A stretch of DNA of 64,000 bases from Bacillus sp. IITD106 (GCF_019459225.1 NZ_JAIAZY010000002.1:124001-188000), one strand, 5' to 3'; positions 28,786 through 38,200 are shown, counted from the first letter of the stretch. The notes: generated by a model from the letters alone, not told the origin. Translations and numbers: made by a program.

Positions 28786-29508
28786 TTACTCCTTCGATTT
28801 TTTTAATTTTTCCTTTTCAGCACGGTAAAATTCATGGAACATTTTCATTAAAGCTCTTTTTTCAATTCGCGACACATAGCTTCTTGAAATGCCTAATTCT
28901 TTTGCTATTTCTCGCTGTGTCCTTTCTTTTTCCAAATTAAGGCCAAATCGTCCAATAATGACTTCTTTTTCTCGATCATCTAACACATCAATATATTCCT
29001 TCACTCTTTCTAATTCCATATTCAACTGAATCGTATCAAATATATCTTCTGCCTCAGACTTTAATACATCAATTAAAGATATTTCATTACCTTCTTTATC
29101 ATGACCAATTGGATCATGGAGTGATACGTCTTTTTTCGTCTTTTTCAATGCCCTTAGATGCATCAGTATTTCGTTTTCTATACATCTGGCCGCATATGTG
29201 GCAAGCTTTGTACCTTTGCCAAACGAATAGCTTTCAATCGCTTTGATGAGGCCAATTGTACCGATAGAGATTAAGTCCTCTGAATCCTCCCCTGTATTTT
29301 CAAACTTTTTAACGATATGGGCAACAAGCCGTAAATTATGTTCAATGAGGAGATTACGGGCTTGCTCGTCTCCCTCCGCCATTTTCTTTAAATTCAGTTG
29401 TTCCTCTTCTGGTGAAAGAGGATGCGGAAAAGCATTATTCTTAACATACGATACAAGAAAAACCAATTCCTTGATGACATAGCCAATTGCCGTTAGGATA
29501 CCGGACAA
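28786..29508 (-). CDS. sigK: RNA polymerase sporulation sigma factor SigK
   Basis: A 240-residue late mother-cell sigma factor. It starts with a 20-residue hydrophobic pro-sequence ending before YVKNNAFP, the site where SpoIVFB processes pro-SigK in B. subtilis. Region 2 ([26 protein letters not shown], in pieces) and region 4 ([23 protein letters not shown]) are intact. The reading frame is uninterrupted, so no skin-like element splits the gene. The start is TTG 29508, five bases after GGAGGTG. Confidence 0.96.
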   Translation of the reverse strand: MSGILTAIGYVIKELVFLVSYVKNNAFPHPLSPEEEQLNLKKMAEGDEQARNLLIEHNLRLVAHIVKKFENTGEDSEDLISIGTIGLIKAIESYSFGKGTKLATYAARCIENEILMHLRALKKTKKDVSLHDPIGHDKEGNEISLIDVLKSEAEDIFDTIQLNMELERVKEYIDVLDDREKEVIIGRFGLNLEKERTQREIAKELGISRSYVSRIEKRALMKMFHEFYRAEKEKLKKSKE

Positions 29509-29704
29509 ATCCTCACCTCCAACATCTATTGAACTTATGTATTCAAGTATATGTACAGATTGGGCAACATTTGCTTGTCTTTCTGAAATAACAACTTTTC
29601 TCCTTATAAAACGGAAAAGAAATTAAGAATTCGGGTTAAAAAACAACAAAGTTGTATAAAAAAATTTTATAATAAGAGATATGGATAAAAGGAGGAGATT
29701 TAAT
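29509..29704. promoter_or_regulatory. divergent sigK / oligoendopeptidase promoter region
   Basis: 196 bp between divergent genes. For sigK a SigE-type promoter is expected; minus-strand ACATATACT about 50 bp upstream resembles a SigE -10, but no confident -35 was found. On the plus strand a TATAAT at 29668-29673 lies 30 bp before the peptidase start. Confidence 0.35.
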
Positions 29705-31501
29705 TTGTCAACATCTACATATGATTTAACTTGGGACTTAGATGTCTTTTTTGAAGGTGGAAGTGACTCCCATCAATTCATGGAACATTTGAAAAAGATT
29801 AAAACGGAATTGAACACATTTGAGCAAGAAGTTGGATCCTGGGAAATTCCTACTGATGCAAAAGATTCTTCATTGAATGATTTGCTGGCAAAATTCCAGC
29901 AAGTGTCACAAAATATTAGGCAAGCCGGGGCTTTCGTAAGTTGTCTTCAAGCTCAAGATACGAATGATACGAGGGCAAATGAACTTAGAGGAATGGTCAC
30001 TACCTTAAGTTCAAAGTTTAATACCACCTTAACGAATTTTGATGAAAAGCTATCAAAAATTGACGAGGAAACTTGGAATGGTCTTTTAAGTCAAGATTCA
30101 CTACAAGGATTATCATTTGTACTTAATGAGCGACGCAAAAAAGCAGCTGAAAAATTACCGAAAGAACAGGAAGCCATCATTAATGCGTTAAGCATTGACG
30201 GTTACCATGGTTGGGGAGAAATGTATGATACGATTGTTAGTCATGTAAAAATCCCTTTTGAAGAAAACGGACAAAAAGTAGAGTTATCTGTAGGGCAGGC
30301 TTCCAATAAATTTTCCAATCCAGATCCCAAAGTCAGAAGAAAAGTTTTTGAAGAATGGGAAAAAGCTTGGGACAGACAATCTGACCTATTAGCAAGCACT
30401 TTAAATCATCTTTCTGGGTTTCGTTTATCTGTTTATAAACAAAGAGGCTGGGACCATATTTTAAAAGAAGCGCTCACTTACAACAGAATGAAAAAAGAAA
30501 CATTGGATGTAATGTGGGAAGTCATTTCTGATCTTAAGCAGCCATTTGCCGACTTTTTACAAAGAAAAGCTGAACTGCTCGGAGTAGAAAAATTAAGCTG
30601 GTGTGATCTAGATGCTCCAGTGGGAGAAGCAAACACCACTTATACTTATCAGGAAGGTGCAGAATTTATATTAAAACACTTCAAAGACTTCGGAGATGAA
30701 TTAGCTTCATTTACGGAAAAAGCATTTGAAGACCGCTGGATTGAAGCAGAAGATCGTCCTGGAAAGCAACCTGGTGGATTTTGCACGTCATTCCCAGTAG
30801 ACCAACAGTCAAGGATTTTTATGACCTATTCCGGAACTCCTTCAAATGTTTCTACGTTAGCACATGAATTAGGGCATGCATTTCATTCCTATGCCTTAAG
30901 AGATACGCATCCATTAAATAGAGGCTACGCTATGAATGTAGCGGAAACAGCGTCAACTTTTGCAGAAATGATTGTTTCTGATGCCGCAGTTCAAAACGCG
31001 GAAAATGATGATGTAAAACTTGCACTACTAGAAGATAAAATCCAGCGTTCTGTCGCTTTACTTATGAATATCCATGCAAGATTCTTATTTGAAACACGTT
31101 TTTACGAAGAACGTAAAAATGGTTTAGTGAGCAAAAAACGATTAAATGAGCTAATGGAGGAAGCGCAAAAAGAAGCGTATCTTGATTCCTTAAAAGAATA
31201 TCATCCATTATTCTGGGGATCGAAGCTCCATTTCTTTATTACTGGAGTACCATTTTATAACTTCCCATATACATTTGGGTTTTTATTCTCTCTAGGCATC
31301 TATGCACAAGCTGTCAAAGAAGGAAAAGGCTACGAGCAAAAATATATGGCATTGCTTCAAGATACAGGTTCGATGATGGTTGAAGATCTGGCAATGAAAC
31401 ACCTTGGAATCGATTTAACGAAGCGGGAATTTTGGGAAGAGGGCGTTAAGCTCTGCATAAAAGATGTGGAAGAATTTATGGAAATGACGAAAAATAATTA
31501 A
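29705..31501 (+). CDS. M3 family oligoendopeptidase (PepF-type)
   Basis: A 598-residue cytoplasmic zinc metallopeptidase of family M3B that degrades short peptides. The zinc motif HELGH is at residues 387-391 (LAHELGHAFHSYA), with the downstream glutamate in NVAETASTFAEM as third ligand. N-terminal TYDLTWDLDVFFEGGSDS is typical of the clade. TTG 29705 is chosen since AAAGGAGG lies nine bases upstream; ATG 29681 would place that ribosome binding site inside the gene. Single gene between sigK and mtnN. Confidence 0.92.
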   Translation: MSTSTYDLTWDLDVFFEGGSDSHQFMEHLKKIKTELNTFEQEVGSWEIPTDAKDSSLNDLLAKFQQVSQNIRQAGAFVSCLQAQDTNDTRANELRGMVTTLSSKFNTTLTNFDEKLSKIDEETWNGLLSQDSLQGLSFVLNERRKKAAEKLPKEQEAIINALSIDGYHGWGEMYDTIVSHVKIPFEENGQKVELSVGQASNKFSNPDPKVRRKVFEEWEKAWDRQSDLLASTLNHLSGFRLSVYKQRGWDHILKEALTYNRMKKETLDVMWEVISDLKQPFADFLQRKAELLGVEKLSWCDLDAPVGEANTTYTYQEGAEFILKHFKDFGDELASFTEKAFEDRWIEAEDRPGKQPGGFCTSFPVDQQSRIFMTYSGTPSNVSTLAHELGHAFHSYALRDTHPLNRGYAMNVAETASTFAEMIVSDAAVQNAENDDVKLALLEDKIQRSVALLMNIHARFLFETRFYEERKNGLVSKKRLNELMEEAQKEAYLDSLKEYHPLFWGSKLHFFITGVPFYNFPYTFGFLFSLGIYAQAVKEGKGYEQKYMALLQDTGSMMVEDLAMKHLGIDLTKREFWEEGVKLCIKDVEEFMEMTKNN

Positions 31502-31507
31502 TTAGAA

Positions 31508-31539
31508 AAAAGGACTCTCCATAGTGAAGAGTCCTTTCT
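31508..31539. terminator. bidirectional terminator peptidase / mtnN
   Basis: 10-bp stem AAAGGACTCT / AGAGTCCTTT, 9-nt loop, flanked by A and T runs, between convergent genes. Confidence 0.9.
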
Positions 31540-32232
31540 TTATAAAAATTTAATCATTTCTAATACAAAATTAGCTGAATTTACAGCTGCTTTATCTAAA
31601 TATTCATCAAATGATATATGAGATTCTTGCCCTGCAATATCTGATAATGACCGAATAATCACAAACGGGACATTAAATTGGTACGCCACTTGTGCAATAG
31701 CAGCTGCCTCCATTTCAACAGCCTGAAGGTCTTGGAACTTACTTCGGACAAATTCTACCCTTTCCGGATCGTTCATAAATGAATCTCCCGTTGCAATCAA
31801 TCCTTTTACGGCCTGTATCCCTTCAAGCTTTTCAGCGGCTTTTAGAGCTGTTTCAATTAATGAAGAATCTGCAAGAAAGGCAGGAGGCATTTGGGGAACT
31901 TGACCATATTCATAATCAAAAATCGTTACATCTACATCATGGTGTCGAACTTCGGTAGAAATTACGAGATCACCAATGTTTAGATTCGGATTGTATCCTC
32001 CGGCTGAACCTGTGTTTATGATGATATCCGGCTTGAATTTCTCCAATAAGATGGTTGTTGACATCGCAGCATTTACTTTCCCAATGCCTGATTTAAGTAA
32101 AACTACTTGTTTTTCTCCAATATTTCCTGAAGTAAATTCACAACCCGCTACTTCAATGATTTGCTTGTTTGTAATATTATTACGCAGTAGAGATACTTCT
32201 TCTTCCATTGCGCCAATGATGGCAATTTTCAA
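31540..32232 (-). CDS. mtnN: 5'-methylthioadenosine/S-adenosylhomocysteine nucleosidase
   Basis: A 230-residue nucleosidase hydrolysing MTA and SAH to adenine plus the thioribosyl product, recycling by-products of SAM use. Motifs: IIGAMEEEV at the N terminus, [18 protein letters not shown] with the catalytic glutamate, and IRSLSD. The start is TTG 32232 after GAGGG. In B. subtilis mtnN is followed by mccA-mccB; here the gene is last in the yrrS-mtnN unit and is followed only by a terminator. Confidence 0.95.
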   Translation of the reverse strand: MKIAIIGAMEEEVSLLRNNITNKQIIEVAGCEFTSGNIGEKQVVLLKSGIGKVNAAMSTTILLEKFKPDIIINTGSAGGYNPNLNIGDLVISTEVRHHDVDVTIFDYEYGQVPQMPPAFLADSSLIETALKAAEKLEGIQAVKGLIATGDSFMNDPERVEFVRSKFQDLQAVEMEAAAIAQVAYQFNVPFVIIRSLSDIAGQESHISFDEYLDKAAVNSANFVLEMIKFL

Positions 32233-32262
32233 AACGATACCCTCTTTTCAAAATCTAATCAA

Positions 32263-32901
32263 TTATCGACGATCATTCTCAATCAATTTTTTAACTACAG
32301 TCGGCTTCCAGCCTTGACCATCTACCCACTCAACATAAACTTCATACGTATCGTCGCTGCCTTTCTCTGATACGGTTAAGATTGACTGATTCTCTGCATC
32401 TTCCCCACGTCTTAGCCACCACGTAGTCATATTATCTGCAGAAATATTGATCGCATAGGCAGCAGCTTTCTCCTTCTCTTTCCAATCTACTGAACCCATG
32501 TCATAAGACGATTGATGTCCATTCGTTTGTTCCGTGCCAACCGGCTTCCAATCAGGATTTGTTATTACTTTTTCTACATTCGGCTCATTGCCTTCTTGTT
32601 CAATAGGACCTGAACTATTATCTTCTTCCTCTGTATTAGATTGGGATTCATCATCAGATTGATTATTAGTGTTTTCATTAGTAGATTTTTCTTCTTTATC
32701 ATTGCTTTTTTCTTCATTTTTAGATATTTCTTGTCCGCTCGTTTGCTGTGGAACTTTAGGACTACTGAAGAAAATGCTTTTGCCTACAATAAGAATTAAA
32801 ATAATAACAATCGCAATTAATGTATTTAAAATAATATTTGTTTTCCTGCGTTTCGCCCGCTTTTCAGAGCGCGAACCCGTGTTATTGTAATCAATGGGCA
32901 C
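32263..32901 (-). CDS. yrrS: YrrS family (DUF1510) membrane protein
   Basis: A 212-residue protein: basic N terminus (RSEKRAKRRK), one transmembrane helix (about residues 23-42), a glutamate/serine/asparagine-rich linker (about 55-110) and a conserved C-terminal DUF1510 domain rich in tryptophan. Function unknown; encoded with the PBP gene as in B. subtilis, which points to the cell envelope. Start GTG 32901 follows GGAGGTTG; a longer frame to 33012 lacks a ribosome binding site. A SigA promoter lies directly upstream. Confidence 0.85.
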   Translation of the reverse strand: MPIDYNNTGSRSEKRAKRRKTNIILNTLIAIVIILILIVGKSIFFSSPKVPQQTSGQEISKNEEKSNDKEEKSTNENTNNQSDDESQSNTEEEDNSSGPIEQEGNEPNVEKVITNPDWKPVGTEQTNGHQSSYDMGSVDWKEKEKAAAYAINISADNMTTWWLRRGEDAENQSILTVSEKGSDDTYEVYVEWVDGQGWKPTVVKKLIENDRR

Positions 32902-32929
32902 AAAATCAACCTCCATTTCGATTGACATT

Positions 32930-32958
32930 ATCATAACATGGATAAAGGAAAACGTGAA
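32930..32958 (-). promoter_or_regulatory. SigA promoter of yrrS
   Basis: Minus-strand TTCACG (32953-32958) and TATGAT (32930-32935), 17-bp spacing, about 30 bp before the yrrS start. Confidence 0.55.
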
Positions 32959-33099
32959 GAAATAATGCGGATATACCAGTAGAAGAGGCGATCTCGCTAT
33001 ATCAAGAGACAACGCCTTCCCAACGTTTCCTACAAATCATTTGCCACTTTAATGGCCGAAAATATTTAAACTTCTAGGGTCTTGATCAATATTTGAATA

Positions 33100-34851
33100 T
33101 CACTGCTCTGGTCTATCTTGTTGTTTATGATTCTCTTCATAAATCATCGTAACAATATCCGCAAAAAGTGGATTTATTCCGCCTTGATCATTAGGTACTT
33201 CTAAATTTACCACGACTAAAGCATATTTTGGTTGTTCGAAAGGAAAGTAGCCAGCAAACCATTTATTGTGGAGCTGAACTCCATCTCGCTCTACTCCAGT
33301 TTCGGCAGTTCCACTTTTTCCTGCTACTTTATAAGGTAATGGTTCAAAGATATGGCCAGTCCCCTCTTCATCCGTCACGACACTCCGAAGCAATGATTGC
33401 AGTTTCATCGCTGTGGAAGTTGAAATATGGTCTCCCTTTACTTTTTGTTCTGTGAAGTGAAAGAGGTTTCCGCCATTAGCATATTGAATATCTGACGCTA
33501 CTCGAATCGCTTTCTTTTCACCACCACGCGCAATTGTTGCCATCATATTGGCTACACCGAGTGGAGAGACACGAACCTCATGCTGCCCAATTCCGGTTTG
33601 CATAATATAATTTTGATCTTTTCTACTTTCATCTGATGTGAAAATTCTACCTGCTGCCTGTGCATACTGTCTGAAATTTTTCACATGGAATATATCACCT
33701 TCCCAGCCGGTATATCCTATCAATCCAAGTTTTTCAGCATATTTCTCTAAAAATGAATTTTCATTCTGCTGTACTCTCACAGCCAATTCACCAAATGTTT
33801 TATTGCAGCTTCGTGAAAAACTTTCATTTAATGCCAACATTCCTAAATCTCTTTCTGCTGGTTCTCCTCTAATATTAAGAGAACAGTTAAATTCTTCATT
33901 ATTTTCAATTAAACCTTCTTCAACTGCAGCAGCCGTTACAACGGTTTTAAATACCGACCCAGGAATGTGTTGTTCAAACATCATATTTGCTGCACCATCA
34001 TCTGAAAAAGGATTCTTATGATTAAGCAACGGCCTTGAAACAGATGCTAAAATATTGCCTGTTCCTATATCTAGAAGCAACGCACCCCCTTTTTTAATTT
34101 CATATTTATCTACTAATTCTTCTATTCCCTTTTGAAATGGACTACTAATCGTTGTTTTCACCATTAATGGATAATAAGGGTTGCTTTGTCCTGAGTATTT
34201 GACATCAATTCCAAATAACGGAGCACCGATGCCATCTACATGAAAAATAAGTTTGGATGGATGCTCTGCAATTAAAAATTCATCAAAGCTTTTCTGCAAG
34301 CCTGAAATTCCTAATTTCGAATCCATACCTTTTTTATCTGGGTACCTTTTCCAAAATTCTTCCCTATTTTCACCTATCAAACCAATGAGTTGACTTGCAA
34401 TATTATTTTCAGGTGGATATTTTTTTTTAATTGCAAACAATCCGGGTATATTTAGTTTCGTTATTTCCTTAGCCTGAAGTGAAGTAATTTCTCCATAAAT
34501 CAAAGGCTTTTTTGCATTGCTTAATGAATGTTCTAACTTTTCTTTTTTCGTATCCAAAATATGAGCAACCTTTTCGCGATCCCAGTCAATACTCTTGAGA
34601 AAAGGAAATAATACAAGGACTGTTTTTTCATCATATGAAAGTGGATAACCTTCATTATCTAAAAAATGTCCCCGTCCATCATCAATTAAAACCTCTTGTG
34701 TTCTTTGCTTAACACTCTCATTTAAAAGATTGACATGATGTTTAGAATAATTTTCAGTATAAAATAATTGCAGTTGCATTAATCTTGTAAGCAAAACCAT
34801 TATTATAAGAATATTCATTACAGAAAGGAGTTTAACTCTCCGCTTTCGCAT
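33100..34851 (-). CDS. pbpI: class B penicillin-binding protein (PbpI/YrrR-like transpeptidase)
   Basis: A 583-residue peptidoglycan transpeptidase with one N-terminal membrane anchor (about residues 10-28), a PBP dimerisation domain and a C-terminal transpeptidase domain. Active-site motifs are SxxK in PGSVFKT (about residue 300), SxN in SRSCNKT and KSGTAE in place of KTG. There are no PASTA repeats, so it differs from SpoVD/PBP2B. Position next to greA and yrrS equals YrrR in B. subtilis. ATG 34851 follows GAGGTGG. Confidence 0.88.
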   Translation of the reverse strand: MRKRRVKLLSVMNILIIMVLLTRLMQLQLFYTENYSKHHVNLLNESVKQRTQEVLIDDGRGHFLDNEGYPLSYDEKTVLVLFPFLKSIDWDREKVAHILDTKKEKLEHSLSNAKKPLIYGEITSLQAKEITKLNIPGLFAIKKKYPPENNIASQLIGLIGENREEFWKRYPDKKGMDSKLGISGLQKSFDEFLIAEHPSKLIFHVDGIGAPLFGIDVKYSGQSNPYYPLMVKTTISSPFQKGIEELVDKYEIKKGGALLLDIGTGNILASVSRPLLNHKNPFSDDGAANMMFEQHIPGSVFKTVVTAAAVEEGLIENNEEFNCSLNIRGEPAERDLGMLALNESFSRSCNKTFGELAVRVQQNENSFLEKYAEKLGLIGYTGWEGDIFHVKNFRQYAQAAGRIFTSDESRKDQNYIMQTGIGQHEVRVSPLGVANMMATIARGGEKKAIRVASDIQYANGGNLFHFTEQKVKGDHISTSTAMKLQSLLRSVVTDEEGTGHIFEPLPYKVAGKSGTAETGVERDGVQLHNKWFAGYFPFEQPKYALVVVNLEVPNDQGGINPLFADIVTMIYEENHKQQDRPEQ

Positions 34852-34924
34852 AAAAACCACCTCGACTCCATTGTTGCCTAAAATTACTTAATGGATAACA
34901 TCTTTCGGGTGGCATTAATGAACA

Positions 34925-35032
34925 AATGCTTAAGCAAATGTTTTTCGACTGACAAACTTTAGGGCTTTTGACTTTCATAAGAGAAAAGGTCAAAGTCGAG
35001 AACTGCTTGCCTAGACGGAATTATCTTAATTT
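34925..35032 (+). repeat. degraded dispersed repeat, copy R7
   Basis: The segment TCGACTGACAAACTTTAGG resembles the left part of R1, and AACTGCTTGCCTAGACGGAATTA resembles R6. Much degraded; assigned on similarity by eye. Lies in the gap between pbpI and greA. Confidence 0.35.
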
Positions 35033-35049
35033 TGTCTTTTTCCAAGAAA

Positions 35050-35085
35050 AAAATAAACACGATCCCAACAAAATGGAATCGTGTT
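35050..35085 (-). terminator. intrinsic terminator after greA
   Basis: Stem AACACGATcCC / GGaATCGTGTT with an 8-nt loop, followed on the minus strand by TATTTTTTTC. Confidence 0.85.
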
Positions 35086-35092
35086 CATAATA

Positions 35093-35569
35093 TTAATTGA
35101 TGGATACGAGACGAACCCTCATTTCCCCTCCTGGAGTTTGCACCGTTACTTCTTGACCTACTTTATGTCCGAGCAAACTTTTTGCGATTGGGGAGTCATT
35201 TGAAATTTTCCCTTCAAACGGATCTGCCTCTGCACTACCTACAATTGTATATGTTTCTTCGTCACCGTCTGGCAACTCAACAAACGTTACAGTTTTTCCA
35301 AGTGTAACGATATCTGCATTCAATTCATCATCTTCAATAATTTTTGCATTTCTTACCATATTTTCAATTGTAGTAATTCTGCCTTCAACAAATGCCTGTT
35401 CTTCTTTTGCGGAGTCGTATTCGGAGTTCTCCGATAAATCTCCAAAGCTTCGAGCTATTTTTATCCGCTCCACCACTTCTTTTCTTTTAACCGTCTTTAA
35501 ATATTCAAGTTCCTGCTCAAGTTTTTCTTTCCCAGCTTCTGTCATAGGAAATACTTTTTCTGTAGCCAA
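35093..35569 (-). CDS. greA: transcription elongation factor GreA
   Basis: A 158-residue factor that stimulates transcript cleavage by backtracked RNA polymerase. An N-terminal coiled coil (about residues 8-75, with the tip residues [15 protein letters not shown]) is followed by the FKBP-like C-terminal domain ([16 protein letters not shown]). The start is TTG 35569 with AAGGAGTG upstream. Two hairpins in the 162-bp gap separate it from udk. Confidence 0.96.
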   Translation of the reverse strand: MATEKVFPMTEAGKEKLEQELEYLKTVKRKEVVERIKIARSFGDLSENSEYDSAKEEQAFVEGRITTIENMVRNAKIIEDDELNADIVTLGKTVTFVELPDGDEETYTIVGSAEADPFEGKISNDSPIAKSLLGHKVGQEVTVQTPGGEMRVRLVSIN

Positions 35570-35621
35570 ATCCCTTCACTCCTTATCAGTTACAAATCTA
35601 ATTTTGTGTATGTAATACATG

Positions 35622-35703
35622 ATGACGCGCCTCTCTCAGGCGCGTCATAGTACATATAATAGTGCGTGTTCAAAAAGGAGGATTTTTACCGGACTTTTTG
35701 AAC
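35622..35703. other. two hairpins between udk and greA
   Basis: Perfect 11-bp stem ATGACGCGCCT / AGGCGCGTCAT with a 5-nt loop (35622-35648), then a 10-bp stem GTTCAAAAAG / CTTTTTGAAC with a 16-nt loop (35668-35703). Neither is followed by a proper T run, so they may stabilise or attenuate the message rather than end it. Confidence 0.6.
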
Positions 35704-35731
35704 ATCATCTAATAGTATCTATGCTATCGTA

Positions 35732-36367
35732 TTACAAAAATGACTTTTGTTCAAGAATTGTTTTAATCTTTGTTGCGAGTAAATCGATGGCGACATGATT
35801 ATGGCCACCTTCAGGAATGATAATATCAGCATATCTTTTTGTTGGCTCAATAAATTGATTATGCATGGGCCGAACAACATTTAAATATTGAGATATCACT
35901 GAATCAAATGATCGACCACGCTCTTCCATATCCCTAATTAAGCGGCGAATAATGCGTAAGTCAGCATCAGTGTCCACAAATATTTTTATATCCATTAAAT
36001 TGCGCAATCTTTCATCTTCCAATACTAAAATTCCTTCAATAATAATAACATCTTTTGGTTCAACAAGAATCGTCTTATCCGATCTTGTATGAAGTGAATA
36101 ATCATAAACAGGCTTTTTAATCGCTTCATATCGTAAAAGTTTTTCAAGATGCTCATAAAGAAGTTCATTGTCAAAAGCAAGCGGATGATCATAATTTGTT
36201 TTTAGACGTTCTTCCATAGGAAGATGTCCTTGATCTTTATAATAATAATCTTGCTCAATGACCAGTATGGAGTGACCTTTAAATGTTTCATAAATTGAAT
36301 TGGTTACACTGGTTTTCCCTGATCCGGATCCTCCAGCCACCCCTATGATTACTGGTTTATGGTCCAT
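35732..36367 (-). CDS. udk: uridine kinase
   Basis: A 211-residue kinase phosphorylating uridine and cytidine in pyrimidine salvage. The P-loop GGSGSGKTS is near residue 11, followed by YDHPLAFD and the [12 protein letters not shown] lid segment. ATG 36367 follows GGAGGTC. It lies 17 bp after yrrM; in B. subtilis two peptidase U32-family genes (yrrN, yrrO) stand between yrrM and udk. Confidence 0.96.
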   Translation of the reverse strand: MDHKPVIIGVAGGSGSGKTSVTNSIYETFKGHSILVIEQDYYYKDQGHLPMEERLKTNYDHPLAFDNELLYEHLEKLLRYEAIKKPVYDYSLHTRSDKTILVEPKDVIIIEGILVLEDERLRNLMDIKIFVDTDADLRIIRRLIRDMEERGRSFDSVISQYLNVVRPMHNQFIEPTKRYADIIIPEGGHNHVAIDLLATKIKTILEQKSFL

Positions 36368-36384
36368 CTAACAGACCTCCAACA

Positions 36385-37023
36385 TTATATTTTTTTACTT
36401 ACAGCTAGGCCGTCTCCTACTGGAATAATAACAGAAATAAAATCTTTTTGCTCAAACAACCATTGATTGAATTGTTTAATTTTAGCAGCAACACTCGATA
36501 ATCTTTTATTTTCTGATTGATTTTCTTCTGCCACCAAGCCTTTAAACAACACATTATCCGTATAAATACAACCATTTTCTGTTAATAGGCTTTTGTACAT
36601 AGCAAAGAATTTAGTATATTGACCTTTTGCTGCATCAATGAATATAGCATCAAAAGATCCAAATGCAGCTACTTGGTCGTATAAATCCAATGCATTTCCT
36701 TCTAAAATTGTTATTCTGTTTTCCATATTAGCCTTTTTAATATTTTCCTTAGCTAGAGCTATTCTCTCTTCATCCAGTTCCAATGTGATAATCTGGGTAT
36801 CACTAATAGCGTCAGCCATTCTTAGCGCAGAATATCCTATAGCAGTGCCAATTTCTAAAATTCTTTTTGGATTTTGGATTCTCATTATTTGCAACATCGT
36901 TTCTATTCCACCAGGTTCCATTATAGGTACTCGATGTTCTATTGCAAATTTTTCCAACTCATTAAAAAATGAGCTTCTCTCAGGTATATATGATTCAAGA
37001 TAGCTTTTAATAGATTCGTTCAA
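36385..37023 (-). CDS. trmR: tRNA 5-hydroxyuridine methyltransferase (TrmR/YrrM)
   Basis: A 212-residue class I O-methyltransferase of the catechol-OMT-like family. SAM-binding ILEIGTAIGYSALRMA and the metal/SAM loop FIDAAKGQY are clear. B. subtilis YrrM (TrmR) methylates 5-hydroxyuridine at position 34 of tRNAs to 5-methoxyuridine; the same role is inferred from family and locus. The start is TTG 37023, eight bases after AGGAGGT. Sits between mltG and udk. Confidence 0.85.
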   Translation of the reverse strand: MNESIKSYLESYIPERSSFFNELEKFAIEHRVPIMEPGGIETMLQIMRIQNPKRILEIGTAIGYSALRMADAISDTQIITLELDEERIALAKENIKKANMENRITILEGNALDLYDQVAAFGSFDAIFIDAAKGQYTKFFAMYKSLLTENGCIYTDNVLFKGLVAEENQSENKRLSSVAAKIKQFNQWLFEQKDFISVIIPVGDGLAVSKKI

Positions 37024-37042
37024 AAAATGAACCTCCTATTGC

Positions 37043-38200
37043 TTAATCTCTTTTATTCGTAATGTATTTTTCTTTCAATGCATTATGTTCTTGCAGTGTT
37101 TTTGAATAATGAACCTCTCCTGTGCCGTATTCAGCAAGGAAGTATAAGTACTCTGTATTCGCTGGATTTAATGCAGCTTCTATAGACGTTTCTCCTGCAT
37201 TGGCAATAGGGCCTGGAGGAAGTCCTTCATGTTTATACGTATTATATGGGGAATCAACTTTTAAATCCTCCAATAATGTTCGATCTTTATGTTTCCCTAG
37301 AGCATACAAAACAGTTGGATCAGTTTGAAGCGGCATACCTTGGTTCATGCGATTATAAAAAACACTGGAAATATTATGTCTGTCTGCTTTTTCGGTTGCT
37401 TCCTTTTCAATTAATGAAGACATCGTAAGAAGTTCATGAACACTCATTTTCTTTTCTTCCATCGTACCTGAATATTTTTTTATGATATTTTGTGTTTGTG
37501 AAAGCATCTCATCGATGATAGATTCTAATGATGGTTTTTCTTCATAAATTGAATAGGTCGCAGGAAATAAATAACCTTCTAATGGATGTTTTATATTTTC
37601 ATTTAAAATATCATTAGTTAAAATTTCCGGATATTGTGTCATAAGTTTATTTACCGTTTCTGGATCATCGAGCTTTTTAGCAATTTCCTCTGGTGACATA
37701 TCAATATGCTTCGAGATTATTTTTGCAATTTGCTCAATTTGCAGTCCTTCAGGAATCGTCATTTTAGATAACGCTTCCCTGACGAGCTTACCCGTTTTCA
37801 ATGTTTCTGCAATCTCATTTAGTGTCATTGATTGTGTAAGCTTATAATTGCCTGCTTGAAAGCCGGAAAAGTTCTTAAACTTTACATAGTATTTAAAAAT
37901 TGTTCCATTTTTTATTATGCCTTCCTTCTGAAGAAGTTTTCCGATGGAAGTGGTGGATGACCCGATCGGAATTTCTACTGCCACCTGCTTATGATTGTTA
38001 GGATCGACTGGCTCTAAAGCAGATTTCACATAATTATATCCAATTAATCCAACTACACCAACAGCTAGCAATGCAATTAATGTAATAATTGCTACGATTC
38101 TTCTTATGATTCTCGCCTCGTTTCGTCTCTCTATTAAATTATTTCTCATCTTTGTTTTCAGATCTAGTTTATCAGTGCCACGGCTTTCTTTATCTGCCAC
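37043..38200 (-). CDS. mltG: endolytic murein transglycosylase MltG
   Basis: A 385-residue YceG-like lytic transglycosylase that cuts nascent glycan strands and sets their length. A cytoplasmic N terminus is followed by one transmembrane helix (about residues 36-58), a LysM-like segment and the catalytic domain with the essential glutamate in SSLIEKEATE. The conserved NRMNQGMPLQTDPTV and PYNTYKHEGLPPGPI follow. Start GTG 38200 lies nine bases after AGGGGG. YrrL in B. subtilis. Confidence 0.94.
   Translation of the reverse strand: MADKESRGTDKLDLKTKMRNNLIERRNEARIIRRIVAIITLIALLAVGVVGLIGYNYVKSALEPVDPNNHKQVAVEIPIGSSTTSIGKLLQKEGIIKNGTIFKYYVKFKNFSGFQAGNYKLTQSMTLNEIAETLKTGKLVREALSKMTIPEGLQIEQIAKIISKHIDMSPEEIAKKLDDPETVNKLMTQYPEILTNDILNENIKHPLEGYLFPATYSIYEEKPSLESIIDEMLSQTQNIIKKYSGTMEEKKMSVHELLTMSSLIEKEATEKADRHNISSVFYNRMNQGMPLQTDPTVLYALGKHKDRTLLEDLKVDSPYNTYKHEGLPPGPIANAGETSIEAALNPANTEYLYFLAEYGTGEVHYSKTLQEHNALKEKYITNKRD

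Noticed and set aside
34921-34943. Palindrome around GCTTAAGC as an operator of pbpI
   Set aside because: Only the central 8-10 bases are symmetrical, and the segment overlaps a degraded repeat; no promoter could be placed near it.
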